DNA of 64,000 nucleotides from Lentimonas sp. CC4 (GCF_902728235.1 NZ_CACVBO010000001.1:3124001-3188000); one strand, 5' to 3'. Shown: positions 25,461 through 34,709, counted from the first letter of the stretch. The notes: a model not told the origin generated them from the letters alone. Program-made: numbers and translations.

Positions 25461-27140
25461 TTAAAAACGCGGAGTGATCACAGGAAGGCTCGAAAGGAAC
25501 TCCTCCGCGGAGGACTCTTGTGAGTCATACCACACGACATAGAGGCTCCAGTTTGTTCTGCGACCGAAGAACTTTCTCCAAGTATCAGAGATTAAAAACA
25601 TCGGGTAGTTCGCGATCGTGACTCCATTTTCATCACCAAACCAATAGATGAAAGTTCGCTTCGTCCCTGTTAGGTCATCCTCAAGTAAGAGTTTCCTCGC
25701 TTGGGATGGCAGCCCCATTTCGCTGGTAAACTCAATCACCCCACTCTCAATCGGTTTCCAGCCTAGCCCCATCTGACAGTATTCAGGCGTGTGGATCGTC
25801 TTTCGGTTTCCATCGGAAGGGACGATCATTACGCCGACCTGATCTTTACCGCGAATATACTGCCGGTTGATGACATTGCTTCGCTGATAAAATGTGAGGC
25901 TTTGAATATCCACGATATCGCTACCTTCCCATTCAGCATTGGCCCCCAACAGATACGGCAGTGCATACGTATTTGCCTCTTCTTTAAAGTCAGTTCGGAC
26001 GAGGTAAAGCATACCAACTAATGTAACCGCAGCAGCGACAGTCATGAGAGCGGACCAACGGGTCATTTGCTGAATAGGTAAAAAAGGGCGCTTAATCGGC
26101 AAGCAGACAAAACAGAAAAACAACAACGCGATGACTGTTAAAAGCGCCTTAATAAGAAGAGGTGCTACGATGCCGTCGGTGCCTAGCGCTAGATTAATGA
26201 TCTCACTGACTTTTGGGAAAGACAGAAACATAATAAACTGAAAAGGCAGACAACGAAGCGCAAAGTGTAGGCTTCGGTAAGCAAGTCCAATGACAAAGAT
26301 TGAAGCCATCAACGTGATACCCATCACATAGTAGTTTGGGCCAGGAAGCTGCGAGATGAGCGCAAACAGCGATGTAACCGCAAAGAGAATACTCCCGAGC
26401 TTCATGTATTTGTAGTCCGCGGTCGTTGCTTTCCAACTACTCACCCAAGCAATGGCTCCAACTAAGAAAAACAGGTAACCATAGGTATCGTATTGATTAT
26501 ATGCCGTCCCTTTCCATGCGACCACACACGCAGAGATAACAGGTAGATATACGATACTAGTGAGCACTAGAGTGAATGCCAGCATGTTACTCGCAGGCGT
26601 GGTATCAGTATCGTCATGCGTTCGTCTGCGGGCCAATAATTCCGTGACCACAAAGAACCCTGGAAGTGCGATCGCGAATGCACTGAGTCCGATCAGTGTA
26701 TGGAGTAGACCTTCTTCGATCACCTCGCCCCGCATGTAGCTAAACCCGATGAGCAGTGTTAAACGTAATCCGTTTGCGAGTAATGCAACCAGTGCAGAGA
26801 GCAAGGTGGCAATGACTTTGCAAGGAGGAGAAATACCTGGATGAATACCCCCCCAGAGAATACCGACAAAAAGCAAAGTGCGTAGCATCTCTGAACCACT
26901 GCAAGCTGGAATGATATCAAAAGTCATCCCAGGAAGGGACAGAATGGTGCCCTTGCGTGAAATATCCAGATTTGTGATACGGAGGCAGATCTCAGCGAGC
27001 CACGCTGAGAATTCTCGAAGCTGTAACTCGTAAATCTCACCGAGCACAGGAAATATAAAAAATATTAATGTGGCGATCGCGAGTGGCACGCCGATACGCC
27101 CAATGCTCGATCCAGATCGACTCCTCACGGCGTCACTCAT
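25461..27140 (-). CDS. Exosortase fused to an EpsI-like C-terminal domain
   Basis: Exosortases are polytopic transpeptidase-like enzymes that cut PEP-CTERM tails of exported proteins. The catalytic triad is visible: Cys80 in IIPACSGSEMLRTLL, Arg126 in ALLANGLRLTLL and His147 in EEGLLHTLIGL. About ten membrane segments follow up to residue ~400. The last ~160 residues are soluble and EpsI-like (IHTPEYCQMGLGWKP, FIYWFGDENG), the DUF3485 protein that normally accompanies exosortases as a separate gene or fusion. At 559 residues it is clearly a fusion. It overlaps the TPR gene by eight bases; the PEP-CTERM target is two genes upstream in the same operon. Confidence 0.9.
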   Translation of the reverse strand: MSDAVRSRSGSSIGRIGVPLAIATLIFFIFPVLGEIYELQLREFSAWLAEICLRITNLDISRKGTILSLPGMTFDIIPACSGSEMLRTLLFVGILWGGIHPGISPPCKVIATLLSALVALLANGLRLTLLIGFSYMRGEVIEEGLLHTLIGLSAFAIALPGFFVVTELLARRRTHDDTDTTPASNMLAFTLVLTSIVYLPVISACVVAWKGTAYNQYDTYGYLFFLVGAIAWVSSWKATTADYKYMKLGSILFAVTSLFALISQLPGPNYYVMGITLMASIFVIGLAYRSLHFALRCLPFQFIMFLSFPKVSEIINLALGTDGIVAPLLIKALLTVIALLFFCFVCLPIKRPFLPIQQMTRWSALMTVAAAVTLVGMLYLVRTDFKEEANTYALPYLLGANAEWEGSDIVDIQSLTFYQRSNVINRQYIRGKDQVGVMIVPSDGNRKTIHTPEYCQMGLGWKPIESGVIEFTSEMGLPSQARKLLLEDDLTGTKRTFIYWFGDENGVTIANYPMFLISDTWRKFFGRRTNWSLYVVWYDSQESSAEEFLSSLPVITPRF

Positions 27141-29484
27141 TTAACGCCTCCAATGCCTGCTGAACTCCCTCGCGACTGAGCGTCGTCGTATTCCAGGCTG
27201 AGTCCTCCAAGGAAAGTAGATGACGATAGATCTCACTCGATTTGTCAGTCAATCCAACATCTCTGAAGGCTGCAGCTAAATATATATACAGTAAAATTTG
27301 AGGGTCATCATCTGATTCAGTCGAAATCTCGGCCATGCGTTGCTCGACCTCAAGTAACTTCTTTTGCTGCAGGGCCGGTGCTGATTGGCCAAGAGCGAGC
27401 TGAATCATCGCAGTTAACTGAAGGTAGCGTGCAGCTGCATCTTCAGGAGCACGTGTTAATACCTTATTGATTGTCCTCAAAGCATCCCGAGGACTGTTTG
27501 TTTGTAGCTGAAGCTTTGCGAGACGAGTCTGAGCATACGTATCATCCGGCGTGATTCTGAGAATATCCCTGACGACTGATATCGCTTTTTCTGGTTGCCC
27601 ATTCAACTCGTTGACGATCGCCATTCCTTGGAGAGCAACCAGATTGTCAGGCATCTTATTGAGAATTTTGCGATACAGCTCTGAGGCTTCATCAACTCGC
27701 TCATCCTCGACCAGAAAACGAGCGTAATCGAGGTAGCCGTAGTAGTCTGCAGGATCAAGGGCTTTCTTGAAAAAGGGCTCCGCACGAACTCTGTCATTCA
27801 GCTTCATCGCAACCCTAGCTCGAACCAGGTTTCGGCTTCTTTCTGGCAAGCTGCTGCTGTCGCACTTTTCCAGGACCAGCTCTGTTTCCCCTTGTTCGAG
27901 TAGAAGCATGAGCTCAAACATTTGCAGGCCTACATCCGCTTCATTGGCCTCGACTAGAGGTTGAACGAGATCTAATGCATGATCTATATCGCCCTGCTCG
28001 TAAGCTTGATTGACAGTGGCAAGCTGGATACTCAAATCATCCTTAAACTGACGACTGAGCGCTGTTTGCAAGGCCTCGAAATTCGACGAATCCCCGGTTT
28101 TGTCGATGATTTGCGCAAATAATCGGACCGATGTAGGCGTGTAGAGCTCACGCTCATGGAGGTGATTGATCAACACAAGCGCTTCCCGAGGCTTGTTGCT
28201 CAGATAGAAAGCACGAGCAGCCTCAGTCACAAACAGTGGAGATTTAAAAAAGAAGCCAGCCGCTCCCTCGATCCGCTCCAGTGGGTGCATCTCTTCAATA
28301 TCAGCATAAAGAGAGACGCCATCAAATGGATGTCCTGTGATCACAGCGTAGCGTATGCCTAGCCAAAACACTGCGGGAGAATCGTTCAAGAGGGACTCCA
28401 TCCGAAGAAATAGGGAATCTGATAATTCCCCTCCACTAGCAATTTGCCCTAGGAACGTGTATAGGAGCTGTTCGCCCTCGAGTTGCTTCGGGTCAGCCTT
28501 GAGGCCGAGCAAAGGAGTCGTTACATTCCGCGAGGGAAAGACTAAACTCTCTTCCTTCGCTAAGCGGCTCAGCTCTTGCAACTGACCTTGAGCTTGATCT
28601 CCATTTAAAATGACCTGAAGGAGAGCGACGAAGATTCTTGCTTCATGAGCGACCGCCAAATCTACAGGATGATCACTTCTAGCCTTCACGAGTTCCGACA
28701 TCGCCTGTTCCGCTTCAGGAATGCGCCCTTGGACGAGTGCGAACAGAGCCATCTTATAGTGCCACTCTCCATGCGGATCGTCCAGGTCGAGTGTCTGAAT
28801 GAGTTGTTCAGCTTCTTCAAACCGGTTGTCGAAAACCAGCTGTGAACAAAGGAAGTTATAGCCTTTAATCCCCAGCCGTCCCTGGCTTGCATATTCGCGA
28901 AGAAGGGCAATTGATTCTTCCCTGCGCCCTATCATTTCTAGCTTCCGCGCAATTTGTATCAGAACGCCTTCATCGGCTGTTTGTTCGGCCAATGCTTTCC
29001 AAATTCGCAGAGCCTCATCATTACGGCCAAACCGAGAATAGAGGCGTCCTTTAGCGTTCAAATTCTCCGGAGATGGTTCAAGCTCTGCAAAAAGCAGCTC
29101 GAACTCTTCAAGCTTTTCAGCGGAAGTGCCTTCAAACGTGTCAATGATAACGAGCAGCACCGAAAGCTTCTTGATTCCGTCATTCCAAACCGTCCGCATG
29201 TGTTTCTGAGCATCCTCTGGCTGGTCCAGTGCTGCAGCGATTAATCCAGCCTCAAGTGCGAGATCTGTCCGAGAGGCGTCCTGCTCCAAGGCAGTCACTG
29301 CAGTATTATAAGCTAATTGAATGGAGCCTGCTCTTTTTAGCGCTCTAACTGTATCAATCGGATCTTCAAACGTTTTCTCAGCCGAACTAACCTCGTCCGA
29401 GGATGTGAACAAATAGGTAGCGATAATTGCGATCGCGAGCAGTATTGTCAGAGAGCTGAGGGATAAGAGGACTTTTTTTCTCAT
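27133..29484 (-). CDS. Large TPR-repeat protein of exosortase locus
   Basis: This 783-residue protein has an N-terminal membrane anchor (residues ~5-26, LLSLSSLTILLAIAIIATYLF) and then almost entirely tetratricopeptide-type helical repeats. They are clearest at LYSRFGRNDEALRIWKALAEQ, YARFLVEDERVDEASELYRK and AIVNELNGQPEKAISVVRDIL. PrsT-like TPR proteins are a recurrent part of PEP-CTERM/exosortase polysaccharide loci and probably scaffold periplasmic assembly. It lies between the PEP-CTERM gene (51-base gap) and the exosortase-EpsI gene (overlap). A second, shorter TPR protein holds the equivalent place in the other exosortase module (36572-38524). Confidence 0.85.
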   Translation of the reverse strand: MRKKVLLSLSSLTILLAIAIIATYLFTSSDEVSSAEKTFEDPIDTVRALKRAGSIQLAYNTAVTALEQDASRTDLALEAGLIAAALDQPEDAQKHMRTVWNDGIKKLSVLLVIIDTFEGTSAEKLEEFELLFAELEPSPENLNAKGRLYSRFGRNDEALRIWKALAEQTADEGVLIQIARKLEMIGRREESIALLREYASQGRLGIKGYNFLCSQLVFDNRFEEAEQLIQTLDLDDPHGEWHYKMALFALVQGRIPEAEQAMSELVKARSDHPVDLAVAHEARIFVALLQVILNGDQAQGQLQELSRLAKEESLVFPSRNVTTPLLGLKADPKQLEGEQLLYTFLGQIASGGELSDSLFLRMESLLNDSPAVFWLGIRYAVITGHPFDGVSLYADIEEMHPLERIEGAAGFFFKSPLFVTEAARAFYLSNKPREALVLINHLHERELYTPTSVRLFAQIIDKTGDSSNFEALQTALSRQFKDDLSIQLATVNQAYEQGDIDHALDLVQPLVEANEADVGLQMFELMLLLEQGETELVLEKCDSSSLPERSRNLVRARVAMKLNDRVRAEPFFKKALDPADYYGYLDYARFLVEDERVDEASELYRKILNKMPDNLVALQGMAIVNELNGQPEKAISVVRDILRITPDDTYAQTRLAKLQLQTNSPRDALRTINKVLTRAPEDAAARYLQLTAMIQLALGQSAPALQQKKLLEVEQRMAEISTESDDDPQILLYIYLAAAFRDVGLTDKSSEIYRHLLSLEDSAWNTTTLSREGVQQALEALNE

Positions 29485-29535
29485 ATTAAGATGTTACCTC
29501 TCATCGCATTCTAATAGATACGCTCGGGTTTAAAA

Positions 29536-30432
29536 TCATACAGCGGAGCTTCGCTCGGCAGAGAAGCGCATACGGTAAACAATGCATGAAAGTGCCATCG
29601 CCATCAGTAACGCAGTGCTAGGCTCTGGAGCTCCCGATGGCGCCGCCGCGACCATCGCTTGAGAAAAGCTTCCAGCCTGCAAAAAGACGGCGGAATCGTA
29701 ATATGCATCACCTGCATCCGCGATACCCATCTGAATATTATAGATTTCACCTGGCTCAAGCCCTGTGATTTCGGCAGTGAACACATCAGTGAACCCGTCA
29801 TATTCAAAGGCATAAGGTGATTCACCCTTCTTTAAACTATTATCGTTAAACAGATCTGAGTTCGACAGATTGCTGACTGAATTGATCGAAACGGCAGTAT
29901 CGCTACCAGGAAGCAGAGCGACATTTTCGCCATCCACAAAGAACCCGAACACATCATTATAACTAGACCCCACCCACTCGATGTATTCCTCTGAGGCGAA
30001 TGAAAAGTTAAAAAAAGCGGAGTCGCCACTGCTAACAAAGTCAAAAGACAACACAGTCGCATCGTAAGTTGAGTATCCTGGGATGAGTGTATTCAGCATG
30101 CTATCTCCGGAAACACGCGAGTTGAAGCTCGTGCTTCCCGATGTATTGCTTGATGCGCCAGCAGATGAGGCCAGTCCAGTCGTCAGTATTACTCCAGAGC
30201 TAATGTCATTTCCTTCAGCATATCCGCCAGTAAAATATCCAATGGAATCAACATTCCCAGTATATTGAACATTGCTAATCTCGATACCAGCACCAACGAG
30301 CGACTGAGCCAAGGCCTCAGGAGTGTCCATTGCTGTGATCGTGGTCTGAGCATATGCTTGGCCCGCAAGGAGAAAGGCTAATGGAGTTAGTTTTCGTAGA
30401 ATTGCCGATCTCATAATAGTGCTCATGGTCAT
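29536..30432 (-). CDS. Secreted PEP-CTERM protein, choice-of-anchor L type
   Basis: The protein has a signal peptide (LTPLAFLLAGQAYA followed by QT) and a choice-of-anchor L-like domain, with features such as SGVILTTGLASSAGASSN, SFASEEYIEWVGSSYNDVFG and the acidic PYAFEYDGFTDVFTAEI. A PEP-CTERM sorting tail follows: APEPSTALLMAMA, a short membrane segment, then Arg-rich YRMRFSAER. The exosortase encoded two genes downstream should recognise this tail. The frame is open to 30510, but a start there gives an overlong n-region; ATG 30432, 30426 or 30414 gives a normal signal peptide, and I use 30432. A sigma-54 promoter lies upstream at 30572-30587. Confidence 0.85.
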   Translation of the reverse strand: MTMSTIMRSAILRKLTPLAFLLAGQAYAQTTITAMDTPEALAQSLVGAGIEISNVQYTGNVDSIGYFTGGYAEGNDISSGVILTTGLASSAGASSNTSGSTSFNSRVSGDSMLNTLIPGYSTYDATVLSFDFVSSGDSAFFNFSFASEEYIEWVGSSYNDVFGFFVDGENVALLPGSDTAVSINSVSNLSNSDLFNDNSLKKGESPYAFEYDGFTDVFTAEITGLEPGEIYNIQMGIADAGDAYYDSAVFLQAGSFSQAMVAAAPSGAPEPSTALLMAMALSCIVYRMRFSAERSSAV

Positions 30433-30571
30433 TTTGGCGTATTGATCATTACTTAAGTTTTCATAAGTAAATGGAGTAACTTTTGTAGTATAGTTTGTAT
30501 TCATTTTCAACTTTTTATTATGGGGTTATTGATTTAATTACGCTGGCAAGTGCTTGACACATCAATCTGAT

Positions 30572-30587
30572 AGCTAGAATCGTGCCA
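30572..30587 (-). promoter_or_regulatory. Sigma-54 (-24/-12) promoter for the PEP-CTERM/TPR/exosortase operon
   Basis: The minus strand reads TGGCACGATTCTAGCT, which fits the sigma-54 consensus TGGCACG-N4-TTGC(A/T) at every fixed position except one (TAGC for TTGC), with the required GG-to-GC spacing of ten. It lies ~140 bases upstream of the chosen PEP-CTERM start. Sigma-54 control of PEP-CTERM genes is established for exosortase systems with PrsR-type activators, and a sigma-54 activator is encoded at 33747-34709. Confidence 0.75.
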
Positions 30588-30941
30588 ACCTTTCATTTTA
30601 ACTTTCAAGTTGTTGACCAGCAGCAATATACATAGCATGCGCAATTCCCCCTAAAGGCAGGATGCAAACGAGAACAGCAATTTATACAAATTCGACTGTA
30701 AAAGTTACAGCTACTCGCTCAACCAGTCCATAGCTGCGTTACAGGAGAGATTTAACGACTCTTCGAAATTGCCAGTGTGTGCTTGCAACCGCAGTGAATC
30801 GTTTTTTTTGAGCGTTGTTGCCGTTCAGAGCTCTGTGCATTGAGATAAGACGCATTCTGAAAAATGCGTCGCATGAACTGTGTTTCATTGTAAAAATACA
30901 TTGCTATAAGCATCCTTTTTTTCTAAGTTTACCTTGTTTTT
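30588..30941. other. Divergent intergenic region with an 8-bp perfect hairpin
   Basis: This 354-bp gap separates the divergent PEP-CTERM operon and a histidine kinase gene. A perfect inverted repeat GACGCATT / AATGCGTC with a six-base loop lies at 30849-30870, about 70 bases before the kinase start. It has no T-run, so it is more likely a protein-binding or RNA-structure site than a terminator. Nothing coding was found. Confidence 0.5.
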
Positions 30942-32072
30942 ATGACACCTAAAAAAACTTACTTCGCACCTGCAGAGCGCGCTGATGAAGCCATCCTGAA
31001 AGCACAGGTTAGTTTTTTTGAAAATCAGGAAGATCAACGCTCTTTCGGGGATTCTATCCCTCTGATTTTTTTGATTCTAAACATGAATCGCCAAATAGTT
31101 TACGCGAACCATCGAATACTCGAGGCATTGGGCGAACAAGAGTTTGCCTGTATATTAGGCAAACGTATGGGCGAGGTCTTTCATTGTGTGCACGCGACCG
31201 AAGAGGCAGGCGGATGTGGCACCTCTCGTCATTGCGAAAATTGCGGTGCATTGAATGCTGTGCTGCAGGCGCAAAAAGGGACCCAAGCAGTTACAGAATG
31301 CAGATTGACGATGGAGGGCGAGCTATCCGCTGATTATCGAGTTTGGGCGACTCCACATGAAGCGAATGGCCAAGAATTTACCTATTTTACACTGCAGGAT
31401 ATTCAGCATGAGAAGCGCCGTAAGGCTTTAGAATACACATTCTTTCACGACCTCATGAATACTGCCGGCGGGATATCAGGTTTGACCGAAATTCTAAGTG
31501 ATATCGATGATGAGAACGAGAAAGAAGAGATATTTGATCTCTTGGATAAGTCGGCTCATAGATTGATCGAAGAAATCCATTCAGGCAGAGCCCTCAGTAT
31601 GGCTGAGAATGGTGATCTTAAACTAACACTGAGAGATTTTAATTTGGCTGAACTTCTAACCGACAGTATTTCGGCTTACAAAAATCACACAGCAGCATTG
31701 GGAAAATACATTCAGCTAACTGCTATAGACGAAGACTTACATATAGTCAGTGATCGGGCAATTCTAGGGAGAGTCATTGGGAATCTGATTAAAAATGCGC
31801 TGGAGGCTTCAGAGAGTGGCGGGTGCGTAACTGTCGGTTTCACTACCGAGGAAGACTCTGTCACGATCAAAGTAAACAACACTACCGTGATACCTCCTAG
31901 CGTTAAAGCGCAAATGTTCCAAAGATCTTTCTCAACAAAAGGCGAAGGACGCGGTATAGGCACTTACAGTATAAAATTATTTACTAAATACTTAAAGGGA
32001 CAGGTGTCCTTTACCAGTGATGAAACTAGCGGAACCAACTTCTATATTAAGCTAAAAAAACAAATCAAGTAG
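30942..32072 (+). CDS. Soluble PAS histidine kinase with conserved Cys cluster
   Basis: Residues ~35-155 form a PAS domain (IPLIFLILNMNRQIVYANHRIL) that contains C82-x9-C92-x5-C98-x2-C101 in the stretch FHCVHATEEAGGCGTSRHCENCG, a pattern able to bind a metal or iron-sulfur cluster. The kinase core has His169 (LEYTFFHDLMNT), N box GNLIKNALEA, and the block FQRSFSTKGEGRGIGTYSIKLF, which is characteristic of one soluble kinase subfamily. No membrane segment or receiver is present. It is divergent from the sigma-54-controlled PEP-CTERM operon and close to a sigma-54 activator gene. I infer a link to their control, by analogy to PrsK/PrsR pairs, although the activator has no receiver domain. Confidence 0.87.
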   Translation: MTPKKTYFAPAERADEAILKAQVSFFENQEDQRSFGDSIPLIFLILNMNRQIVYANHRILEALGEQEFACILGKRMGEVFHCVHATEEAGGCGTSRHCENCGALNAVLQAQKGTQAVTECRLTMEGELSADYRVWATPHEANGQEFTYFTLQDIQHEKRRKALEYTFFHDLMNTAGGISGLTEILSDIDDENEKEEIFDLLDKSAHRLIEEIHSGRALSMAENGDLKLTLRDFNLAELLTDSISAYKNHTAALGKYIQLTAIDEDLHIVSDRAILGRVIGNLIKNALEASESGGCVTVGFTTEEDSVTIKVNNTTVIPPSVKAQMFQRSFSTKGEGRGIGTYSIKLFTKYLKGQVSFTSDETSGTNFYIKLKKQIK

Positions 32073-32218
32073 CCTGCCGCTAGCTGAATGAATTGAATGT
32101 AACTACGCATGAATCCAACAGATGCTGATCCTCAGGTTTGATACGTTTGTTAGAATAGTTGACGATCGACTGGCGGCGGCGAACACAAGAAGTCAGTTGC
32201 AAACGTGTGCGCTCAAAA

Positions 32219-32608
32219 TTATAATGAATCAATGGCATCGTGATGATGCAAAGGCTGCCCTATCCAGAGATTTATAACATTGTTGGCAATGAGTAATCCG
32301 CAATTACTGAAAAATAGAATCCATGCCACCAATAAAAGAATCCAGACTTTATGATAGATTAGCTCATGTATAAAACGGCCCAATACTGATCGGGAGACTA
32401 CGCAGAGTGTTGTCACTGTGAAAAACAAATATGGATAGTAAAGGAAATGCACACTATCGCGTAGCCAAATCGGATAGCCTCCTAAATTGAGCCAAAACAA
32501 TTCATTTTCTTTCCAAAGCGTCAGCCGAATGAGGCCGATTACAAGCATGCAACAACCGACAATCGCAAGGCGTTCAGACCAATGAGAAACTCGATGCGTC
32601 ACACTCAT
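32219..32608 (-). CDS. Small membrane protein of unknown function
   Basis: This 129-residue hydrophobic protein has about three membrane segments: AIVGCCMLVIGLIRLTL, LYYPYLFFTVTTLCVV and ILLLVAWILFFSNCGLLIA. The start ATG at 32608 shares ATGA with the end of the glycosyltransferase gene, giving translational coupling; a start two codons earlier (32614) is also possible. It is the last gene of the long minus-strand operon. I do not recognise the family. Its position implies a role in envelope polysaccharide export or anchoring, but nothing in the residues proves this. Confidence 0.6.
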   Translation of the reverse strand: MSVTHRVSHWSERLAIVGCCMLVIGLIRLTLWKENELFWLNLGGYPIWLRDSVHFLYYPYLFFTVTTLCVVSRSVLGRFIHELIYHKVWILLLVAWILFFSNCGLLIANNVINLWIGQPLHHHDAIDSL

Positions 32609-33750
32609 AACCATGCCGCCAAGGCTTCGTTAAACTGCTTCTGAAAGTCTACCACGCGATGCCCTGACCACACGCGCGCTTTCAGTGTATTCATCTGCTT
32701 GGCATCGGCATGACGAATCGCATCCATCGCTTGAAGCCCTACTGTGAGGTCTCGGTATGGAAAACGCCATTCGGCAGGTAACCAATCACACATACCGTCC
32801 CTATCGGTTGCCGCCACGGGAATCCCATTGGCCAAGGCCTCCAGCATCGCGAGCGGAACGCCCTCATAGCGCGAGGGCATGATCAACGCATCAATCGCAG
32901 CATAGAGTGCCGAAGGCTCATTCGTCCATGGCAGGCAATGCACGTTTGAGTGCGGCGCGGATAGAGCTTTCAAGGCCTCCTCATCTGGCCCACTACCGAG
33001 AAAGACTAAATGCTCGTCTGGATGCTGCTGACTGCGCTCTAAAAATAAATCAAGGGCGCAGTCCTGCCCTTTTTGCTTAAACTCAATTCGACCAATCTGG
33101 CCCCATATGAAAGCCTCTGAAGGTAGGGTAAACTGCGCACGTGCAACTGATTTAGTCGGCAAATCCTCGAAGGGTTCCAGTGGTATCCCATTCTCGACAA
33201 TCTGAATGCGCCCTTTGGCACCATAGGCGACCAACATATCACCGAGTGTTTTAGAAATCGTGATAAAACCATCGGGCACCGCATAAAGGCCGCGACATGT
33301 AAAGTCACGCAAGGCTCCTAGTTTCGCCCCCATTTCAGCATGGCGATGTGGCACGGGAATATAACTCACTAGCGGGCATGGAAGGTGCCCTTGTAAGCGA
33401 AACATGGAGCAACACTGCTCTATATTTCCTTGAATCACTAAGATGAGATCAGGCTTAAAGGCCGCGATTTGCTCAGCCAATCCGCGCAAAGCGGCACCTT
33501 CGGTATAGCGACGCAGTGCTTGAAATTTACGGCTACGGGTCGATGCATGATCAATCTGGAAGTCGACATCAGGGTGACTCGATTGAATGGTTTCCAGTCG
33601 TTCGCGATTCTTCTGATTCTCAGGGTGCAATAAGGTCAGCACATCCCATTCACCTGAAGCGACGATCCCCTCCATGGCATACGCAGCCATCACTTGGTGA
33701 CCACCAAAGTCAGGGTTATCGTCGAGAATAAGTAGGCGTGGTAGGCTCAT
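32605..33750 (-). CDS. Glycosyltransferase family 4 (GT-B fold)
   Basis: This GT4-type enzyme of 381 residues opens with LLILDDNPDFGGHQVMAAYAMEGI. Its donor half shows WGQIGRIEFKQKGQDCALDLFL and the EX7E block in MPSRYEGVPLAMLEALANGIPVAATD. It overlaps the sigma-54 activator gene upstream and the small membrane protein gene downstream through ATGA junctions. A glycosyltransferase co-translated with a transcription activator and EpsI is unusual and ties this enzyme to the second exosortase module. Donor and acceptor unknown. Confidence 0.87.
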   Translation of the reverse strand: MSLPRLLILDDNPDFGGHQVMAAYAMEGIVASGEWDVLTLLHPENQKNRERLETIQSSHPDVDFQIDHASTRSRKFQALRRYTEGAALRGLAEQIAAFKPDLILVIQGNIEQCCSMFRLQGHLPCPLVSYIPVPHRHAEMGAKLGALRDFTCRGLYAVPDGFITISKTLGDMLVAYGAKGRIQIVENGIPLEPFEDLPTKSVARAQFTLPSEAFIWGQIGRIEFKQKGQDCALDLFLERSQQHPDEHLVFLGSGPDEEALKALSAPHSNVHCLPWTNEPSALYAAIDALIMPSRYEGVPLAMLEALANGIPVAATDRDGMCDWLPAEWRFPYRDLTVGLQAMDAIRHADAKQMNTLKARVWSGHRVVDFQKQFNEALAAWL

Positions 33751-34709
33751 AGCTCAATTTGATAACGTTTAATTAAATTATAAATTGTTTTTTCGCTGAC
33801 GCCCAATTGAGTCGCCGTGGTAGCACGCTTTCCGTCGTTCGCAAGTAACGCACCACGCACCGCCTCACACTCGATCTCGGCCAACGTTTGCCCTGCCCAC
33901 TGTTGCTGCCCCACTGCAACTTCTTGATGAGTGCTCTCTAAGACAGGCAAATGCTCGGGTAACACCGTTTCGTCGTGGTCTATCAGCGTTGCCACGCGGA
34001 GCATGACATTACGCAACTCACGTATATTACCAGGCCAATCATACCCTAGCAGTTGATCGAGAGCGGCATCTGAAAACTTCGGAAAAGTCCCCTGCCCCAT
34101 GGCTTTAGCCAGAAATTTAACCGCCAGCACCGGAATCATTTCCCGGCGCTCACGCAGCGCTGGGAGTTCAATTTCAAATACGTTTAAGCGAAAATACAGA
34201 TCCTCCCGAAACTGTTTCGCGTGTATGGCCTCCTTCAACTCCTGATTAGTGGCTGCAATCAAGCGCACATTCACCGATACAGTCTCGGTGCTACCGACAG
34301 GAAAGAAGCAGCGATTTTGTAGAAAAAGTAAGATTTTGGGCTGTAGTTCGAGCGGCATTTCACCGATCTCGTCGAGAAATAAAGTGCCACCATCTGCCAA
34401 TTCAAAAAGCCCTTTTTTATCCTTAAAAGCTCCCGAAAATGCTCCTTTTCGATAGCCAAAAAGTTCTGACTCCAAGAGCTGTGCAGGTATACTTGCACAA
34501 CTAATTTCGACAAACTCACCCGTTCTGCGGGCACTGCAATCATGCACACATTTGGCTAAACGACTCTTCCCTGTGCCAGAAGCACCTGTTAAGAGAAGCG
34601 AATGATCACTCGCTGCGATACGGACCAGTTGCTTGCGCAATGTAGCAAAGCGAGCGCCAGGCAGTTCTGCTTCGAATCGCTGCATGAAATTATTATTTAT
34701 TTCGCTCAT
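33747..34709 (-). CDS. Sigma-54-dependent activator, PspF-like (AAA+ and Fis-type HTH, no receiver)
   Basis: The AAA+ domain has Walker A LLTGASGTGKS, Walker B GGTLFLDEIGEM, the sigma-54-contacting loop GAFSGA (Ser for the usual Thr), and sensor blocks RLIAATNQEL and FREDLYFRLNVFEIELP. A C-terminal Fis-type HTH follows (KRATTATQLGVSEKTIYNLIKRYQI). At 320 residues there is no N-terminal receiver or ligand domain, so activity must be controlled by another protein or by abundance, as for PspF. It opens promoters held by sigma-54 RNA polymerase. The sigma-54 promoter at 30572-30587 is the obvious candidate target. It is embedded in the EpsI-exosortase operon with overlaps on both sides. Confidence 0.92.
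   Translation of the reverse strand: MSEINNNFMQRFEAELPGARFATLRKQLVRIAASDHSLLLTGASGTGKSRLAKCVHDCSARRTGEFVEISCASIPAQLLESELFGYRKGAFSGAFKDKKGLFELADGGTLFLDEIGEMPLELQPKILLFLQNRCFFPVGSTETVSVNVRLIAATNQELKEAIHAKQFREDLYFRLNVFEIELPALRERREMIPVLAVKFLAKAMGQGTFPKFSDAALDQLLGYDWPGNIRELRNVMLRVATLIDHDETVLPEHLPVLESTHQEVAVGQQQWAGQTLAEIECEAVRGALLANDGKRATTATQLGVSEKTIYNLIKRYQIEL

Noticed and set aside
30543-30558. Possible second sigma-54 site, TGGCAAGTGCTTGACA on the plus strand
   Set aside because: The distance between the -24 and -12 halves is one base short and the -12 half lacks the GC; sigma-54 spacing is strict.
30942-32072. Idea that this kinase is a pseudokinase because the G1 box reads VNNTTVIPP
   Set aside because: The N-N/H-N-x-x-x-I-P version with FSTKGEGRGIGTYS is normal for this kinase subfamily, and His169 and the N box are intact.
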